DNA from: Jatrophihabitans_A lederbergiae
Lineage (GTDB): Bacteria > Actinomycetota > Actinomycetes > Mycobacteriales > Jatrophihabitantaceae
Assembly (NCBI RefSeq): GCF_031845305.1
Contig: NZ_JAVREH010000002.1
Coordinates: 62,001-126,000, forward strand
Reading direction: 5' to 3'
DNA: 64,000 nt
This document shows positions 8,980 to 17,065 of the stretch, piece after piece; the first letter of the stretch is position 1; each line of letters starts with the position of its first letter. The notes below the pieces were generated by a model that searched no databases, was not told the origin of the DNA, and saw nothing but the letters and a program-made list of their open reading frames with translations. Both the position numbers and the translations under genes were made by a program.

Positions 8980-9162
8980 TTCCTGGGTCTTGACCGCAAC
9001 ACGAACTCTATCTTTCACGCGGGATATACATCGGCCTGAATCGGGGTACACTCGGGACCTCTTGGACGGACCGGCTGGCGCCCTGCCACTCGAGCGGCCA
9101 GTGCGAGTGGGTACCTGTGCGCTGCGGCCGGTACGGGTGATGTATGCGTGGAGGAATCGTTG

Positions 9163-10983
9163 GTGCGGTTGAAGACCAGTGGTCGGCGAGCAGGGTGGGT
9201 CACCGTCCTCGGATGTTTGGCTGTGGCCGGAATGTTGCTGGTGCTCTCGGCTCCGGCGGGTGCGATGGGCGGAACGTCGCGGCCGACAGGTGCCTCGCCC
9301 GCTGCCATGAGTGGTGGCCGTGCCGTCACGAGCGTGTTGCATGTCAGTCACAGCGCGTCGGCTCACAAGGAGTCCGCTAACAAGACTTCGACCCACCGCA
9401 CGTCGGCTCGCAGGACGTCGGCACATAGCAAGACTTCGACCCACCGCACGTCGGCTCGCAGGACGTCGGCACATAGCAAGACTTCGACCCACCGCACGTC
9501 GGCTCGCAGGACGTCGGCACATAGCAAGTGGCCGGACAAGGTGGCAGTACACGGGAAGTCCGATCAGCCGAAGGCCGCTGGCCGGGGCCGCGCCGCGAAG
9601 GCGAGATCGCACCGCAAGCCCGCTCACCAAAGCCTGCGACCGGGCAAAGCTGGATCGGCCGGGAAATCCACCCATACCGCTGCTGCTGGTAAGGCTGGGC
9701 ATACGAGGTCGACTCACCGCCCGGTCGCCCGTCGCCAGCCGTCGCACGCCGCCTCAACCCACCGGCGGCCCGCCAGCACGTCGACACGCGCCACGACGTC
9801 CGCACGCGCCACCTCTCCACGCGCCACCGCCCCACACTCCACCTCTCCACACGCCACGACATCTGCACACGGCACGACGTCTACACCCATGACATCTGCA
9901 CACGGCACGACGTCTACACCCATGACATCTGCACACGCCACGACCTCTACACGAGGCACGTCCACATCCGGCAAGGTGACGGTAACCGCCCGTGGTGCCC
10001 AGCGCTGGAACCTCACGGCCGCTCCCGCCACCGCGGCGGCGGCACAGACCGCTCAGGAGACCGCTCAGGCAGCGGCCATCGAGCTCCTCCGGCTCAGCTT
10101 CACCGCTGAGGGTGCCGAAGGCGCGAGCGATCGCCTGTCATCGGCTGCGGCGGCCACCCGGCGCCTCCTCGTCGCACTGACTGGCCTGACCGGCCTGACC
10201 GGCCTGACCGAGTACGGTGCCACCGCTGTGATGCCGACAGCCACCACGCTGCCTGGCGTTCAGCCGAGCAGACCGCCCGGTGCGGAGCCCAGTACGCCGA
10301 CCGGTGCTCGCCCGAGCACGCCGACGACCGTTGCTACTCCCGCACCGACCTCGGCAACTACCCGCAGCGGCGCTACTCCCGCCGCCTCCACGGTGGTCGT
10401 TGCGGCGAGCAGGACCAGAGGCCCGAACCCCAGCGCCGCTCCGCAGACCAGCACCCCGCAGACCAGCACCCCGCAGACCAGCACCCAAGAGACCAGCACC
10501 CCGCAGACCAGCACCCAGCAGAGCAACGCCCCGCAGACCAGCACCCAGCAGAGCAACGCCCCGCAGACCAGCACCCAGCAGAGCAACGCCCCGCAGAGCA
10601 GCACCCAGCAGAGCAACGCCCCGCAGAGCAGCACCCAGCAGAGCAACGCCCCGCAGAGCAGCACCCAGCAGAGCAACGCCCCGCAGAGCAGCATCCAGCA
10701 GGGCAACGCTCAGCAAACCAACGCCGCACCGAGCAGTTCAGCGCCGTCCGGTCACTCCTCGGCGGCGACTTCGCACGCGCGCACCAAGGCGCCGGTCACG
10801 CCGAGCGCGCCGCAGCCACGGCGTCTGCTCAAGCGCCAGATCGTCGCGCTGCCGAGCCGGATCGGCCAGGCAAGCCTGTCGGCGGGCATGCTGCCGCTCG
10901 GGTTGGTGGGCATCGTCGCGTTCTTAGGGTTGCTGCTGGTCATCGGCGGAACCCGGCGAGGCACGCTCACTCGCAAGCCCTAG
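9163..10983 (+). CDS. Repetitive Ser/Thr/basic-rich secreted or membrane-anchored protein
   Basis: No enzymatic domain is recognisable. The N-terminus (RLKTSGRRAGW, then a hydrophobic run ending SAPAGA) is a signal peptide with likely cleavage after AGA. The middle has three exact 16-residue repeats KTSTHRTSARRTSAHS, a Lys/Arg/His-rich region, an STA-rich stretch with 11-residue repeats, and a Pro/Gln region of 10-residue QSNAPQTSTQ-type repeats. The C-terminus has a hydrophobic helix (MLPLGLVGIVAFLGLLLVIGG) and a short basic tail, so it is probably anchored in the membrane with its repeat stalk outside. There is no LPxTG motif. GGAGGA at 9150-9155 fits GTG 9163; GTG 9148 is too close to use it. 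Repeat number probably varies between strains. Confidence 0.7.
   Translation: MRLKTSGRRAGWVTVLGCLAVAGMLLVLSAPAGAMGGTSRPTGASPAAMSGGRAVTSVLHVSHSASAHKESANKTSTHRTSARRTSAHSKTSTHRTSARRTSAHSKTSTHRTSARRTSAHSKWPDKVAVHGKSDQPKAAGRGRAAKARSHRKPAHQSLRPGKAGSAGKSTHTAAAGKAGHTRSTHRPVARRQPSHAASTHRRPASTSTRATTSARATSPRATAPHSTSPHATTSAHGTTSTPMTSAHGTTSTPMTSAHATTSTRGTSTSGKVTVTARGAQRWNLTAAPATAAAAQTAQETAQAAAIELLRLSFTAEGAEGASDRLSSAAAATRRLLVALTGLTGLTGLTEYGATAVMPTATTLPGVQPSRPPGAEPSTPTGARPSTPTTVATPAPTSATTRSGATPAASTVVVAASRTRGPNPSAAPQTSTPQTSTPQTSTQETSTPQTSTQQSNAPQTSTQQSNAPQTSTQQSNAPQSSTQQSNAPQSSTQQSNAPQSSTQQSNAPQSSIQQGNAQQTNAAPSSSAPSGHSSAATSHARTKAPVTPSAPQPRRLLKRQIVALPSRIGQASLSAGMLPLGLVGIVAFLGLLLVIGGTRRGTLTRKP
9382..9525 (+). 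repeat. Three exact 48-bp tandem repeats (16 codons each)
   Basis: Copies start at 9382, 9430 and 9478, each beginning AAGACTTCGACCCACC, and are identical at the DNA level. They encode KTSTHRTSARRTSAHS three times. Identity even at third positions points to recent duplication or gene conversion. Confidence 0.9.
9858..9936 (+). repeat. 33-bp tandem repeat, two full copies and a partial third
   Basis: Exact copies at 9858-9890 and 9891-9923, starting GACATCTGCACACGGC, are followed by a 13-base partial copy. Being 11 codons long, the unit keeps the reading frame of the repetitive surface-type protein. Confidence 0.85.
10441..10710 (+). repeat. 15/30-bp tandem repeats in the Pro/Gln/Ser/Thr region
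   Basis: Units of 15 bp (CCGCAGACCAGCACC type) pass into 30-bp units (AGCAACGCCCCGCAGACCAG and its AGCAGC variant) repeated about six times. They encode PQTST and QSNAPQTSTQ/QSNAPQSSTQ. All units are multiples of three. They are contiguous without spacers, so this is not a CRISPR array. Confidence 0.85.
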
Positions 10984-11900
10984 GTGCTGATCGGCTCCGG
11001 TTGCGCCGTGTCACGGTTGCGGCGAGAACTGCGCAGGGCCTCGGTGGTGAGGATGACCAGCGCGACCCAGACGAGTGCGAAGCCCAGTAGCCGGGGCAGC
11101 GGCATCGCCTCGTGCCGGACGCCCACCCCGACGGCGAACTGCAGCACCGGAGCGAGGTACTGCAACAGCCCGATCGTGCTCAGGGGCAGCCGACTGGCAC
11201 CCGCGCCGAACAGCAGCAGTGGAATCGCGGTGATCACGCCGCTGCCGGCCAGCAGCAGCGTGGTGGAGTGGCTGTGGTGGCCGAAGGTGAGCTGGGACCG
11301 GTTTGCCAGTACCGTCAACGTGATCAGCGCCGGCAACGCGAGCACGGCGGTCTCGATGGCCAGTGATTCCACGGCCCCCGCACTGACCTGCTTCTTGAGA
11401 AAACCATATGCCGCGAATGACACCGCGAGCGTGAGCGCGATCCAGGGGAGCCTGCCGTAGTCGATGGTCAGGACCACGATGGCGACCGTGGCTATGCCGA
11501 CGGCAATCCACTGCGATCGCGTCAAGGACTCCTTGAGCACGAACACCCCGAGCAGAATCGTCAGTAGCGGGTTGATGAAATAGCCCAGGCTCGTCTCGAC
11601 GACGTGCTCGCTGTTGACGGCCCAGATGTACACGCCCCAGTTGACGGAGACGCACGCCGCGGCGAGCGCGAGCCGAGACAGCGCGGCTCGGTCTGCGATT
11701 ACCGCCCGGACCCCGGACCAGTTGCGGGTACAGAGAAGAACGATCGCAATGAACAGCAGCGACCAGATCATCCGCTGCGCGAGGATCTCGATGGCGCCGG
11801 CCGGCTTGAGCAGCGGCCAGTAGAGCGGGAAGAGGCCCCAGAGCAGATAAGCCCCCGAGCCGTAGATCAGACCTTTGCGGTTGTCCTCGTTCGAACTCAC
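10980..11900 (-). CDS. rarD: RarD-type EamA/DMT-family permease
   Basis: A 306-residue integral membrane protein of the drug/metabolite transporter superfamily with ten hydrophobic segments in two EamA-like halves. The N-terminus (KGLIYGSGAYLLWGLFPLYW) and the ILAQRMIWS segment after helix 1-2 are typical of RarD. RarD was first linked to chloramphenicol resistance, but its substrate is not established. The gene converges with the repetitive-protein gene and the two stop codons overlap (CTAG at 10980-10983), leaving no room for a terminator between them. It is 13 bases from korB and read in the same direction, so the two may share a transcript. Confidence 0.85.
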   Translation of the reverse strand: MSSNEDNRKGLIYGSGAYLLWGLFPLYWPLLKPAGAIEILAQRMIWSLLFIAIVLLCTRNWSGVRAVIADRAALSRLALAAACVSVNWGVYIWAVNSEHVVETSLGYFINPLLTILLGVFVLKESLTRSQWIAVGIATVAIVVLTIDYGRLPWIALTLAVSFAAYGFLKKQVSAGAVESLAIETAVLALPALITLTVLANRSQLTFGHHSHSTTLLLAGSGVITAIPLLLFGAGASRLPLSTIGLLQYLAPVLQFAVGVGVRHEAMPLPRLLGFALVWVALVILTTEALRSSRRNRDTAQPEPIST

Positions 11901-11913
11901 GTCGCGAGCGCCG

Positions 11914-13023
11914 TTAGCCGATCGTCCAGGTGTCGCTGCCGCGCAGCAGGCTCATCAGCGCTTCGTCGTCGCCCGGTGCCTGCGCCTTGGCCATCGTGAC
12001 CTGGTCGTTGAGCAGCTTGTCGTAGCTCGGACGCGACACGTCGCGGAAGACGCCCATGGGCGAGAGCCGGCTGTCGGCCTGGGACAGCCTCGAGAGCGCG
12101 AAGGCGTAGGACGGGTCGGCGTTGTGCGCGTCGTGGATGACCACTCGGGAGTCATCGACGGCAACGCCCTCCGCCACGGTCAGCCCGCCGGTCAGCGGGT
12201 CACGCACCACGGCCTTGGCCGTAGGCCCGGTCGGGGCGCCGAAACGGATCGGCTGCCCGTGCTCCAGCGGGATGATCCAGTCGCCCTTGGTGTCAGAGTC
12301 CTTCAGCAGCTCGAAGGCGCCGTCGTTGAAGATGTTGCAGTTCTGGTAGATCTCCACCAGGGAGGTGCCCTCGTGCTCGGTGGCGGCCCGGAGTACGGAG
12401 GTCAGGTGCTTGCGGTCCGAATCCAGGGTCCGGCCGACGAAGGTCGCCTCGGCGCCCAGTGCCAGCGACACCGGGTTGAAGGGGTTGTCCAGCGAACCGA
12501 ACGGGGTGGACTTGGTGATCTTGCCCTGCTCGCTGGTCGGCGAGTACTGGCCCTTGGTCAAGCCGTAGATCCGGTTGTTGAACAGCAGGATCGTCAGGTT
12601 GACGTTGCGCCGCAGCGCATGGATCAGGTGGTTGCCACCGATGGACAGCGCGTCGCCGTCGCCGGTGACGACGAAGACGTGCAGGTCCGGACGGCTGGAG
12701 GAGAGTCCGGTGGCGATGGCCGGAGCGCGTCCGTGGATGGAGTGCATGCCATAGGTGTTCATGTAGTACGGGAACCGCGACGAGCAGCCGATCCCCGAGA
12801 TGAAGACGATGTCCTCACGCGGGATGTTCAGCTCGGGCATGAATCCCTGGACGGCCGCGAGGACCGCGTAATCGCCGCAACCCGGGCACCAACGCACTTC
12901 CTGGTCGGTCTTGAAGTCCTTGGCCTTCAGGCCGAGGGATCGCAGGCCCTCGGCTCCGCTCGCTGGGTTAGTCATGTTGGTAGTCCGCTCCACTTCTGAG
13001 TCCGTTGCCGACGAGCTGGTCAC
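11914..13023 (-). CDS. korB: 2-oxoglutarate:ferredoxin oxidoreductase, beta subunit
   Basis: Thiamine-diphosphate-binding subunit of the CoA-dependent, ferredoxin-linked 2-oxoglutarate decarboxylating enzyme, a low-potential alternative to the TCA-cycle dehydrogenase. Motifs seen are VRWCPGCGDY near the N-terminus (cluster and cofactor region), FISGIGCSSRFPYY, and the thiamine site GDGDALSIGGNH followed by LLFNNRIYGLTKGQ. The GTG at 13023 overlaps the korA stop (GTGA); ATG 12975 would remove 16 poorly conserved residues and is an equally plausible start. It is co-oriented with korA. Confidence 0.93.
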   Translation of the reverse strand: MTSSSATDSEVERTTNMTNPASGAEGLRSLGLKAKDFKTDQEVRWCPGCGDYAVLAAVQGFMPELNIPREDIVFISGIGCSSRFPYYMNTYGMHSIHGRAPAIATGLSSSRPDLHVFVVTGDGDALSIGGNHLIHALRRNVNLTILLFNNRIYGLTKGQYSPTSEQGKITKSTPFGSLDNPFNPVSLALGAEATFVGRTLDSDRKHLTSVLRAATEHEGTSLVEIYQNCNIFNDGAFELLKDSDTKGDWIIPLEHGQPIRFGAPTGPTAKAVVRDPLTGGLTVAEGVAVDDSRVVIHDAHNADPSYAFALSRLSQADSRLSPMGVFRDVSRPSYDKLLNDQVTMAKAQAPGDDEALMSLLRGSDTWTIG

Positions 13024-14873
13024 TCGGCATCGGTCAACACTCCCTGCAGCATCTCGGCCAGCTCCGCCGCGCGGAATGGCATGCCCCGCACCTGGGTGAC
13101 CGAGATGACGTCGGTGAGGTACTTACCCCGGATGAGCAACGCGAGCTGGCCGAGGTTCATTTCGGGGATGACGACCTTGTCGTAGCGCGCCAGCACCTCG
13201 CCCAGGTTCGAGGGGAAGGGATTGAGGTGTCGCAGGTGTGCCTGCGCGATGGGGTAGCCGGCTCGCCGTACCCGGCGGATCGCCGCGCCGATCGGCCCGT
13301 ACGTCGACCCCCAGCCGAGCACCAGCACCTTCGCGTCACCAGTGAGGTCATCGACCTCGAGCGGCGGAATAGTCTTGGCGATCCCGTCGACCTTCGCCTG
13401 CCGCGTCCGCACCATGAAGTCATGGTTGTCCGGATCGTAGGAGATGTTGCCGGTCTTGTCGGCCTTCTCGATACCGCCGATGCGGTGCTCCAGCCCGGCG
13501 GTGCCCGGAACGGCCCACGGACGCGCGAGCGTCTCGGGGTCGCGGAGGTAGGGCAGGAAGTCGGCGTTGTCCGCGTTGGGCTCGGTCTGGAACTCCACCG
13601 TGAGATCAGGTAGTGAGGCGACCTCGGGCAGCCGCCACGGCTCCGATCCGTTGGCGATGTAGCCATCGGACAGCAGGAAGACCGGAGTCCGGTACACCGT
13701 GGCGATCCGGACGGCCTCGATGGCCGAGTCGAAGGCGTCGGCGGGAGACTGCGGGGCGATCACCGGAACCGGCGACTCGCCGTTGCGCCCGAACATGGCC
13801 TGCAGCAGGTCGGACTGCTCGGTCTTGGTCGGCAGGCCGGTGGACGGGCCACCACGTTGCACATCGACGACGACCAGCGGGAGCTCCAGCGACACGGCCA
13901 GCCCGATCGTCTCGGACTTCAGCGAGATGCCAGGCCCGGATGAGGTGGTGACGCCGAGCGCTCCACCGAAGCTGGCGCCGAGCGCAGCGCCCACACCGGC
14001 GATCTCGTCCTCGGCCTGGAACGTCGTGACATCGAAGCGCTTGTGCTTGGACAGCTCGTGCAGGATGTCCGAGGCCGGCGTGATCGGGTAGGCGCCCAGG
14101 AACAGCGGCAGCTTCGCCAGCCGGGCTCCGGTGATCAGCCCGTAGGCCAGTGCCAGGTTGCCGGCGATGTTGCGGTAAGACCCGGCCGGTAGCGGGGCGG
14201 GCTTGATCTCGTACGAGACGCCGAAGGCCTCGGTGGTCTCGCCGTAGTTCCAGCCGGCCTTGAACGCCGCGATGTTGGCCTCGGCGATGTCCGGCTTCTT
14301 CGCGAACTTCTCGCGCAGAAACCGGAGGGTGCCCTCGGTGGGACGCGAGTACATCCACGACAGCAGGCCCAGGGCATACATGTTCTTGGAGCGGCCGGCG
14401 TCCTTGCGCGACAGCGCGGTACCTGCCAGCGCGTCCAGGGTGAGCTGCGTGAGATCCAGAGCGTGCACCGTGAAGGACTCGAGGGTGCCGTCCTCGAGCG
14501 GGTTGGACGACCAGCCGATCCGGGCGAGCGCGCGTTCGGTGAAGTCCCGCGTGTCGACGATGATCGTCGCGCCCTTGAGCAGGTCACCGAGATTGGCCTT
14601 GAGCGCCGCGGGGTTCATCGCCACCAGCACGTCGGGGCGGTCGCCGGGCGTCAGGATGTCGTGATCGGCGAAGTGCAGCTGAAAGGACGACACTCCGGCG
14701 AGGGTTCCGGCTGGAGCCCGGATCTCAGCGGGAAAGTTGGGCTGCGTCGACAGGTCGTTGCCGAAGTTGGCAGTCTCTTGGGTGAAGCGATCGCCGGTGA
14801 GCTGCATACCGTCGCCGGAGTCGCCGGCGATCCGGATGACGACTCGATCGAGCTGGTGAACCTGTGTGGACAT
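13020..14873 (-). CDS. korA: 2-oxoglutarate:ferredoxin oxidoreductase, fused gamma-alpha subunit
   Basis: About 617 residues with the gamma domain at the N-terminus (VVIRIAGDSGDGMQLTG) and the alpha pyrimidine-binding domain after about residue 190 (FLGAYPITPASDILHEL, then EDEIAGVGAALGASFGG). This fused order is that of mycobacterial KorA. It works with KorB and ferredoxin to make succinyl-CoA from 2-oxoglutarate. The ATG at 14873 (MSTQVHQLDR) is preferred over an upstream GTG at 14915 because conserved sequence begins here and GGAGG lies about 12 bases upstream. Confidence 0.93.
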   Translation of the reverse strand: MSTQVHQLDRVVIRIAGDSGDGMQLTGDRFTQETANFGNDLSTQPNFPAEIRAPAGTLAGVSSFQLHFADHDILTPGDRPDVLVAMNPAALKANLGDLLKGATIIVDTRDFTERALARIGWSSNPLEDGTLESFTVHALDLTQLTLDALAGTALSRKDAGRSKNMYALGLLSWMYSRPTEGTLRFLREKFAKKPDIAEANIAAFKAGWNYGETTEAFGVSYEIKPAPLPAGSYRNIAGNLALAYGLITGARLAKLPLFLGAYPITPASDILHELSKHKRFDVTTFQAEDEIAGVGAALGASFGGALGVTTSSGPGISLKSETIGLAVSLELPLVVVDVQRGGPSTGLPTKTEQSDLLQAMFGRNGESPVPVIAPQSPADAFDSAIEAVRIATVYRTPVFLLSDGYIANGSEPWRLPEVASLPDLTVEFQTEPNADNADFLPYLRDPETLARPWAVPGTAGLEHRIGGIEKADKTGNISYDPDNHDFMVRTRQAKVDGIAKTIPPLEVDDLTGDAKVLVLGWGSTYGPIGAAIRRVRRAGYPIAQAHLRHLNPFPSNLGEVLARYDKVVIPEMNLGQLALLIRGKYLTDVISVTQVRGMPFRAAELAEMLQGVLTDAE

Positions 14874-15057
14874 GCGAGCCGTCCGCCTCCAATACCCTAA
14901 GGATGTTCGTGTCACCTAGCTGGTAGCGCCGTGCAACGAGCCCCGCAACGCCAAATCTCCATCGTACTGAGCAGGCGGCCGCGTGCGTGCGTGGCATCGC
15001 TCACCGTGTGCCCGATGATCCTGTGGATAACTCTCCCAGCCCAGTGGGCGATCTGTC

Positions 15058-15063
15058 TAGAGT
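15058..15063 (+). promoter_or_regulatory. Putative -10 element for a leaderless transcript
   Basis: TAGAGT fits the actinobacterial TANNNT -10 pattern and ends 5-8 bases before tandem ATGs at 15068 and 15071. No Shine-Dalgarno sequence precedes them. A start site at about 15068-15071 would give a leaderless mRNA. No good -35 is visible. Confidence 0.4.
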
Positions 15064-15067
15064 TGTC

Positions 15068-15379
15068 ATGATGCGAACATCTGAGCAGTCTTTTGGTGGT
15101 TTGGCCGCAGACATTCAAATCGACTTCGCAGGCGCGATCCGCCTTGCCCGCATATTGGAGGGGGTTGCGCGGGAATTGATCGGTGGAAACGAAACTCTGC
15201 AATTAAGTGTTCAGGATCCTGAGTTGCGCACCGCACTTGAGCATGCTGAGCACGACTGGCACGACCAGCGGCGCCGTGTGGCCACATTCGCCGAAGAGGC
15301 CGCGCGTGGTGTCGAGAGTGCGGTGACCGCTTACCGCGACACGGACGCCGCCATAGCGCGCGTAGCTCGGACATCCTGA
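15068..15379 (+). CDS. Small EspC/WXG100-like protein (possible type VII secretion substrate)
   Basis: A 103-residue helical protein. It has the pattern of the EspC/DUF2580 branch of WXG100-like proteins: two predicted helices, a central Trp (Trp64 in HDWHDQ) and a C-terminal Tyr89-Arg-Asp-Thr-Asp93, which matches the YxxxD/E general ESX secretion signal. No ESX core gene (eccB, eccC, eccD, mycP) is in the window, so it is an orphan here. ATG 15068 is chosen because the conserved part begins there. The next gene, 15741-16145, could be a partner but is 360 bases away. The family call is from pattern only. Confidence 0.6.
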   Translation: MMRTSEQSFGGLAADIQIDFAGAIRLARILEGVARELIGGNETLQLSVQDPELRTALEHAEHDWHDQRRRVATFAEEAARGVESAVTAYRDTDAAIARVARTS

Positions 15380-15482
15380 CCAGGTAGGGGGAACTATCGC
15401 GCTGCGATCCCACGCGGTAGGGTGTGTCCGGCTCATCAAAACCGTCCGGTAGGTATGGATTAGCCTCAATACGGACATACAG

Positions 15483-15512
15483 CATATCGTTCATCACGTG
15501 CTGAACGATATG
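15483..15512. promoter_or_regulatory. 30-bp near-perfect palindrome centred on CACGTG
   Basis: The arms CATATCGTTCA (15483-15493) and TGAACGATATG (15502-15512) are perfect complements around TCACGTGC. Fourteen of fifteen base pairs match across the dyad. No T-run follows, so an operator is more likely than a terminator. It lies in a 360-base gap, 103 bases after the EspC-like gene and 228 bases before the next gene. Confidence 0.65.
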
Positions 15513-15569
15513 CCCAAGTGGATGCATGGATGCGCAAAGGTTCTTTCCTATTGACATAAAGTTGCCACT

Positions 15570-15585
15570 GGTCCCCGTGGGGACC
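15570..15585. other. Short inverted repeat in the 15380-15740 gap
   Basis: GGTCCCC-GT-GGGGACC is a perfect 7-bp inverted repeat. A TTGACA hexamer at 15551-15556 lies just upstream, but no -10 is correctly spaced. Apart from this and the palindrome at 15483, I see no gene in the gap; its lower GC suggests a regulatory region. Confidence 0.4.
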
Positions 15586-15740
15586 GAATGGTATTTTCAC
15601 TGCGGGCGAAGTCCGGTTTGCAAAGATTGAACGCGGACTCCGTCCCTACATCTCGAAATGTCTGACCCTGCGGGCACCGCTATCGCGCATCCGAAACCCG
15701 GTGCCGACGGTCCCGCGGACCGTAGGAGCAAGGGGGCGTC

Positions 15741-16145
15741 ATGGACAGCCATCTTCACGCGTTGGAGTTGCCTGCGTTCGAACTGGACTGCCGCGACTGG
15801 TTGATCGCGAGACCGGACGAGGGATCGGTTCCGGAAGAGATCGGTGGGGCGCCTGTCGTGGCGGTTCTCAGCACGGTGGTGATCGGAGCAGAAGAGATCA
15901 CGCCGGCCAGCGCCGTACTGAGCATCGGGTTGCTCGATGAGCCCGTCGATGCCGTGCGGATCGACGATGACAGTCCGGTCGCCGAGCTGATCGACTTCGA
16001 CGTCGTCGTCGGCTCAGCCCGCTACGTGGTGCCGGCCCCGGACGGGCAGCTGGCCCTGTTGGCGGAGTTCAGTGGCGCCCGCGACTGCGGCGAACTCATG
16101 GAGCGGTTCCGTCAGCTCATGACGTCGTTCCGCTGGGCCAGCTAG
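15741..16145 (+). CDS. Conserved-looking hypothetical protein
   Basis: I do not recognise a family. The 134-residue protein is acidic, without a signal peptide or membrane helix, and has alternating hydrophobic strands. It ends in an amphipathic helix and FRQLMTSFRWAS, an ending I associate with small actinobacterial proteins near type VII secretion genes, though this is weak. A good ribosome-binding site (AAGGGGG) precedes the ATG and codon use matches the neighbours, so the gene is likely real. It shares orientation with the EspC-like gene upstream and converges with rfbA. Confidence 0.65.
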   Translation: MDSHLHALELPAFELDCRDWLIARPDEGSVPEEIGGAPVVAVLSTVVIGAEEITPASAVLSIGLLDEPVDAVRIDDDSPVAELIDFDVVVGSARYVVPAPDGQLALLAEFSGARDCGELMERFRQLMTSFRWAS

Positions 16146-16171
16146 CTCACCGTACGTCTCGGCTCTGCCGG

Positions 16172-17053
16172 TCAGCCGCGCGCGAGGTGGCGCTGAGCCA
16201 CCTCGATGACGTATTGGCCGTAGCCCGACTTCGCCAAGGCCTCGCCGAGTCGAAGCGCCTGCCCAGCGTCGATGAAACCGCGATTGAGGGCGATCTCCTC
16301 CAAGCAGGCGATCCGCACGCCCTGCCGGTGCTCGAGTACCTGGACGAACTGGCCGGCCTCGATGAGCGAGTCGTGGGTTCCGGTGTCCAACCACGCGGTG
16401 CCGCGGCCCAGGTCGACAAGTTCCGCCGTCCCGCGGGCGACGTAGATGTTGTTGAGATCGGTGATCTCTAGCTCGCCGCGTGGTGAGGGCGTCAGCGACG
16501 CCGCCATATTCACCACGTCGTTGTCGTAGAAGTAGAGCCCGGTGACCGCCAGGTTGGACTTCGGCTTCAGCGGCTTTTCTTCGATGGAGATCAGTCGGCC
16601 GTTGACGTCGGCCTCGGCCACGCCATAGCGCTCCGGGTCAGAGACCTGGTACCCGAAGAGCCGGCAGCCCTTCGTCAGGCGAGCGGCGTCGGCGAGGGTC
16701 TGGCCCAGCAGGTGGCCGTAGAAGATGTTGTCCCCCAGCACCAGTGCGGCGCTGTCGTCGCCCAGGTGGTCGCGCCCGATCAGGAAGGCCTCGGCCAAGC
16801 CGTTGGGCTCGGGTTGCACGGCGTAGCTGAGGTTGATGCCGAAGTCCCCGCCGTCCCCGAGCAGCCGGACGAACTGGGCCTGGTCGTGCGGTGTGGTGAT
16901 GATGAGGATGTCGGTGATACCGGCCAGCATCAGCACTGACAGCGGATAGTAGATCATCGGCTTGTCGTAGACCGGCAGCAACTGCTTGCTGACCGCCCGA
17001 GTGATCGGGTGCAGTCGCGATCCCGCGCCGCCCGCCAGGATGATGCCCTTCAT
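16172..17053 (-). CDS. rfbA: Glucose-1-phosphate thymidylyltransferase
   Basis: Makes dTDP-glucose from dTTP and glucose-1-phosphate, the first step of dTDP-rhamnose synthesis for cell wall or polysaccharide. The 293-residue protein begins with the nucleotide-binding signature GIILAGGAGSRLHPIT, followed by SKQLLPVYDKPMIYYPL, and has the metal-binding LVLGDNIFYG. Length matches RmlA/RfbA. The rest of the rml set is absent from the window. It lies 12 bases downstream of yajQ in the same orientation, so the pair may be co-transcribed. Confidence 0.95.
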   Translation of the reverse strand: MKGIILAGGAGSRLHPITRAVSKQLLPVYDKPMIYYPLSVLMLAGITDILIITTPHDQAQFVRLLGDGGDFGINLSYAVQPEPNGLAEAFLIGRDHLGDDSAALVLGDNIFYGHLLGQTLADAARLTKGCRLFGYQVSDPERYGVAEADVNGRLISIEEKPLKPKSNLAVTGLYFYDNDVVNMAASLTPSPRGELEITDLNNIYVARGTAELVDLGRGTAWLDTGTHDSLIEAGQFVQVLEHRQGVRIACLEEIALNRGFIDAGQALRLGEALAKSGYGQYVIEVAQRHLARG

Positions 17054-17065
17054 CGAACTCCTCGG

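Noticed and set aside
10441..10710. Regular 30-bp repeats that resemble a CRISPR array
   Set aside because: The units are contiguous without unique spacers, are multiples of three and keep one reading frame; no cas gene is near.
10138..10729. Leu/Cys- and Arg/Cys-rich frames opposite the repetitive surface gene
   Set aside because: Tandem repeats keep all frames open. Only the plus frame joins a signal peptide to a C-terminal membrane helix.
14874..14915. Upstream GTG start for korA
   Set aside because: The added 14 residues (TRTSLGYWRRTAR) are unlike KorA N-termini, and the ATG at 14873 starts the conserved part.
15551..15594. TTGACA at 15551 as part of a promoter
   Set aside because: No -10 hexamer lies 16-19 bases downstream; the nearest candidate is about 32 bases away.
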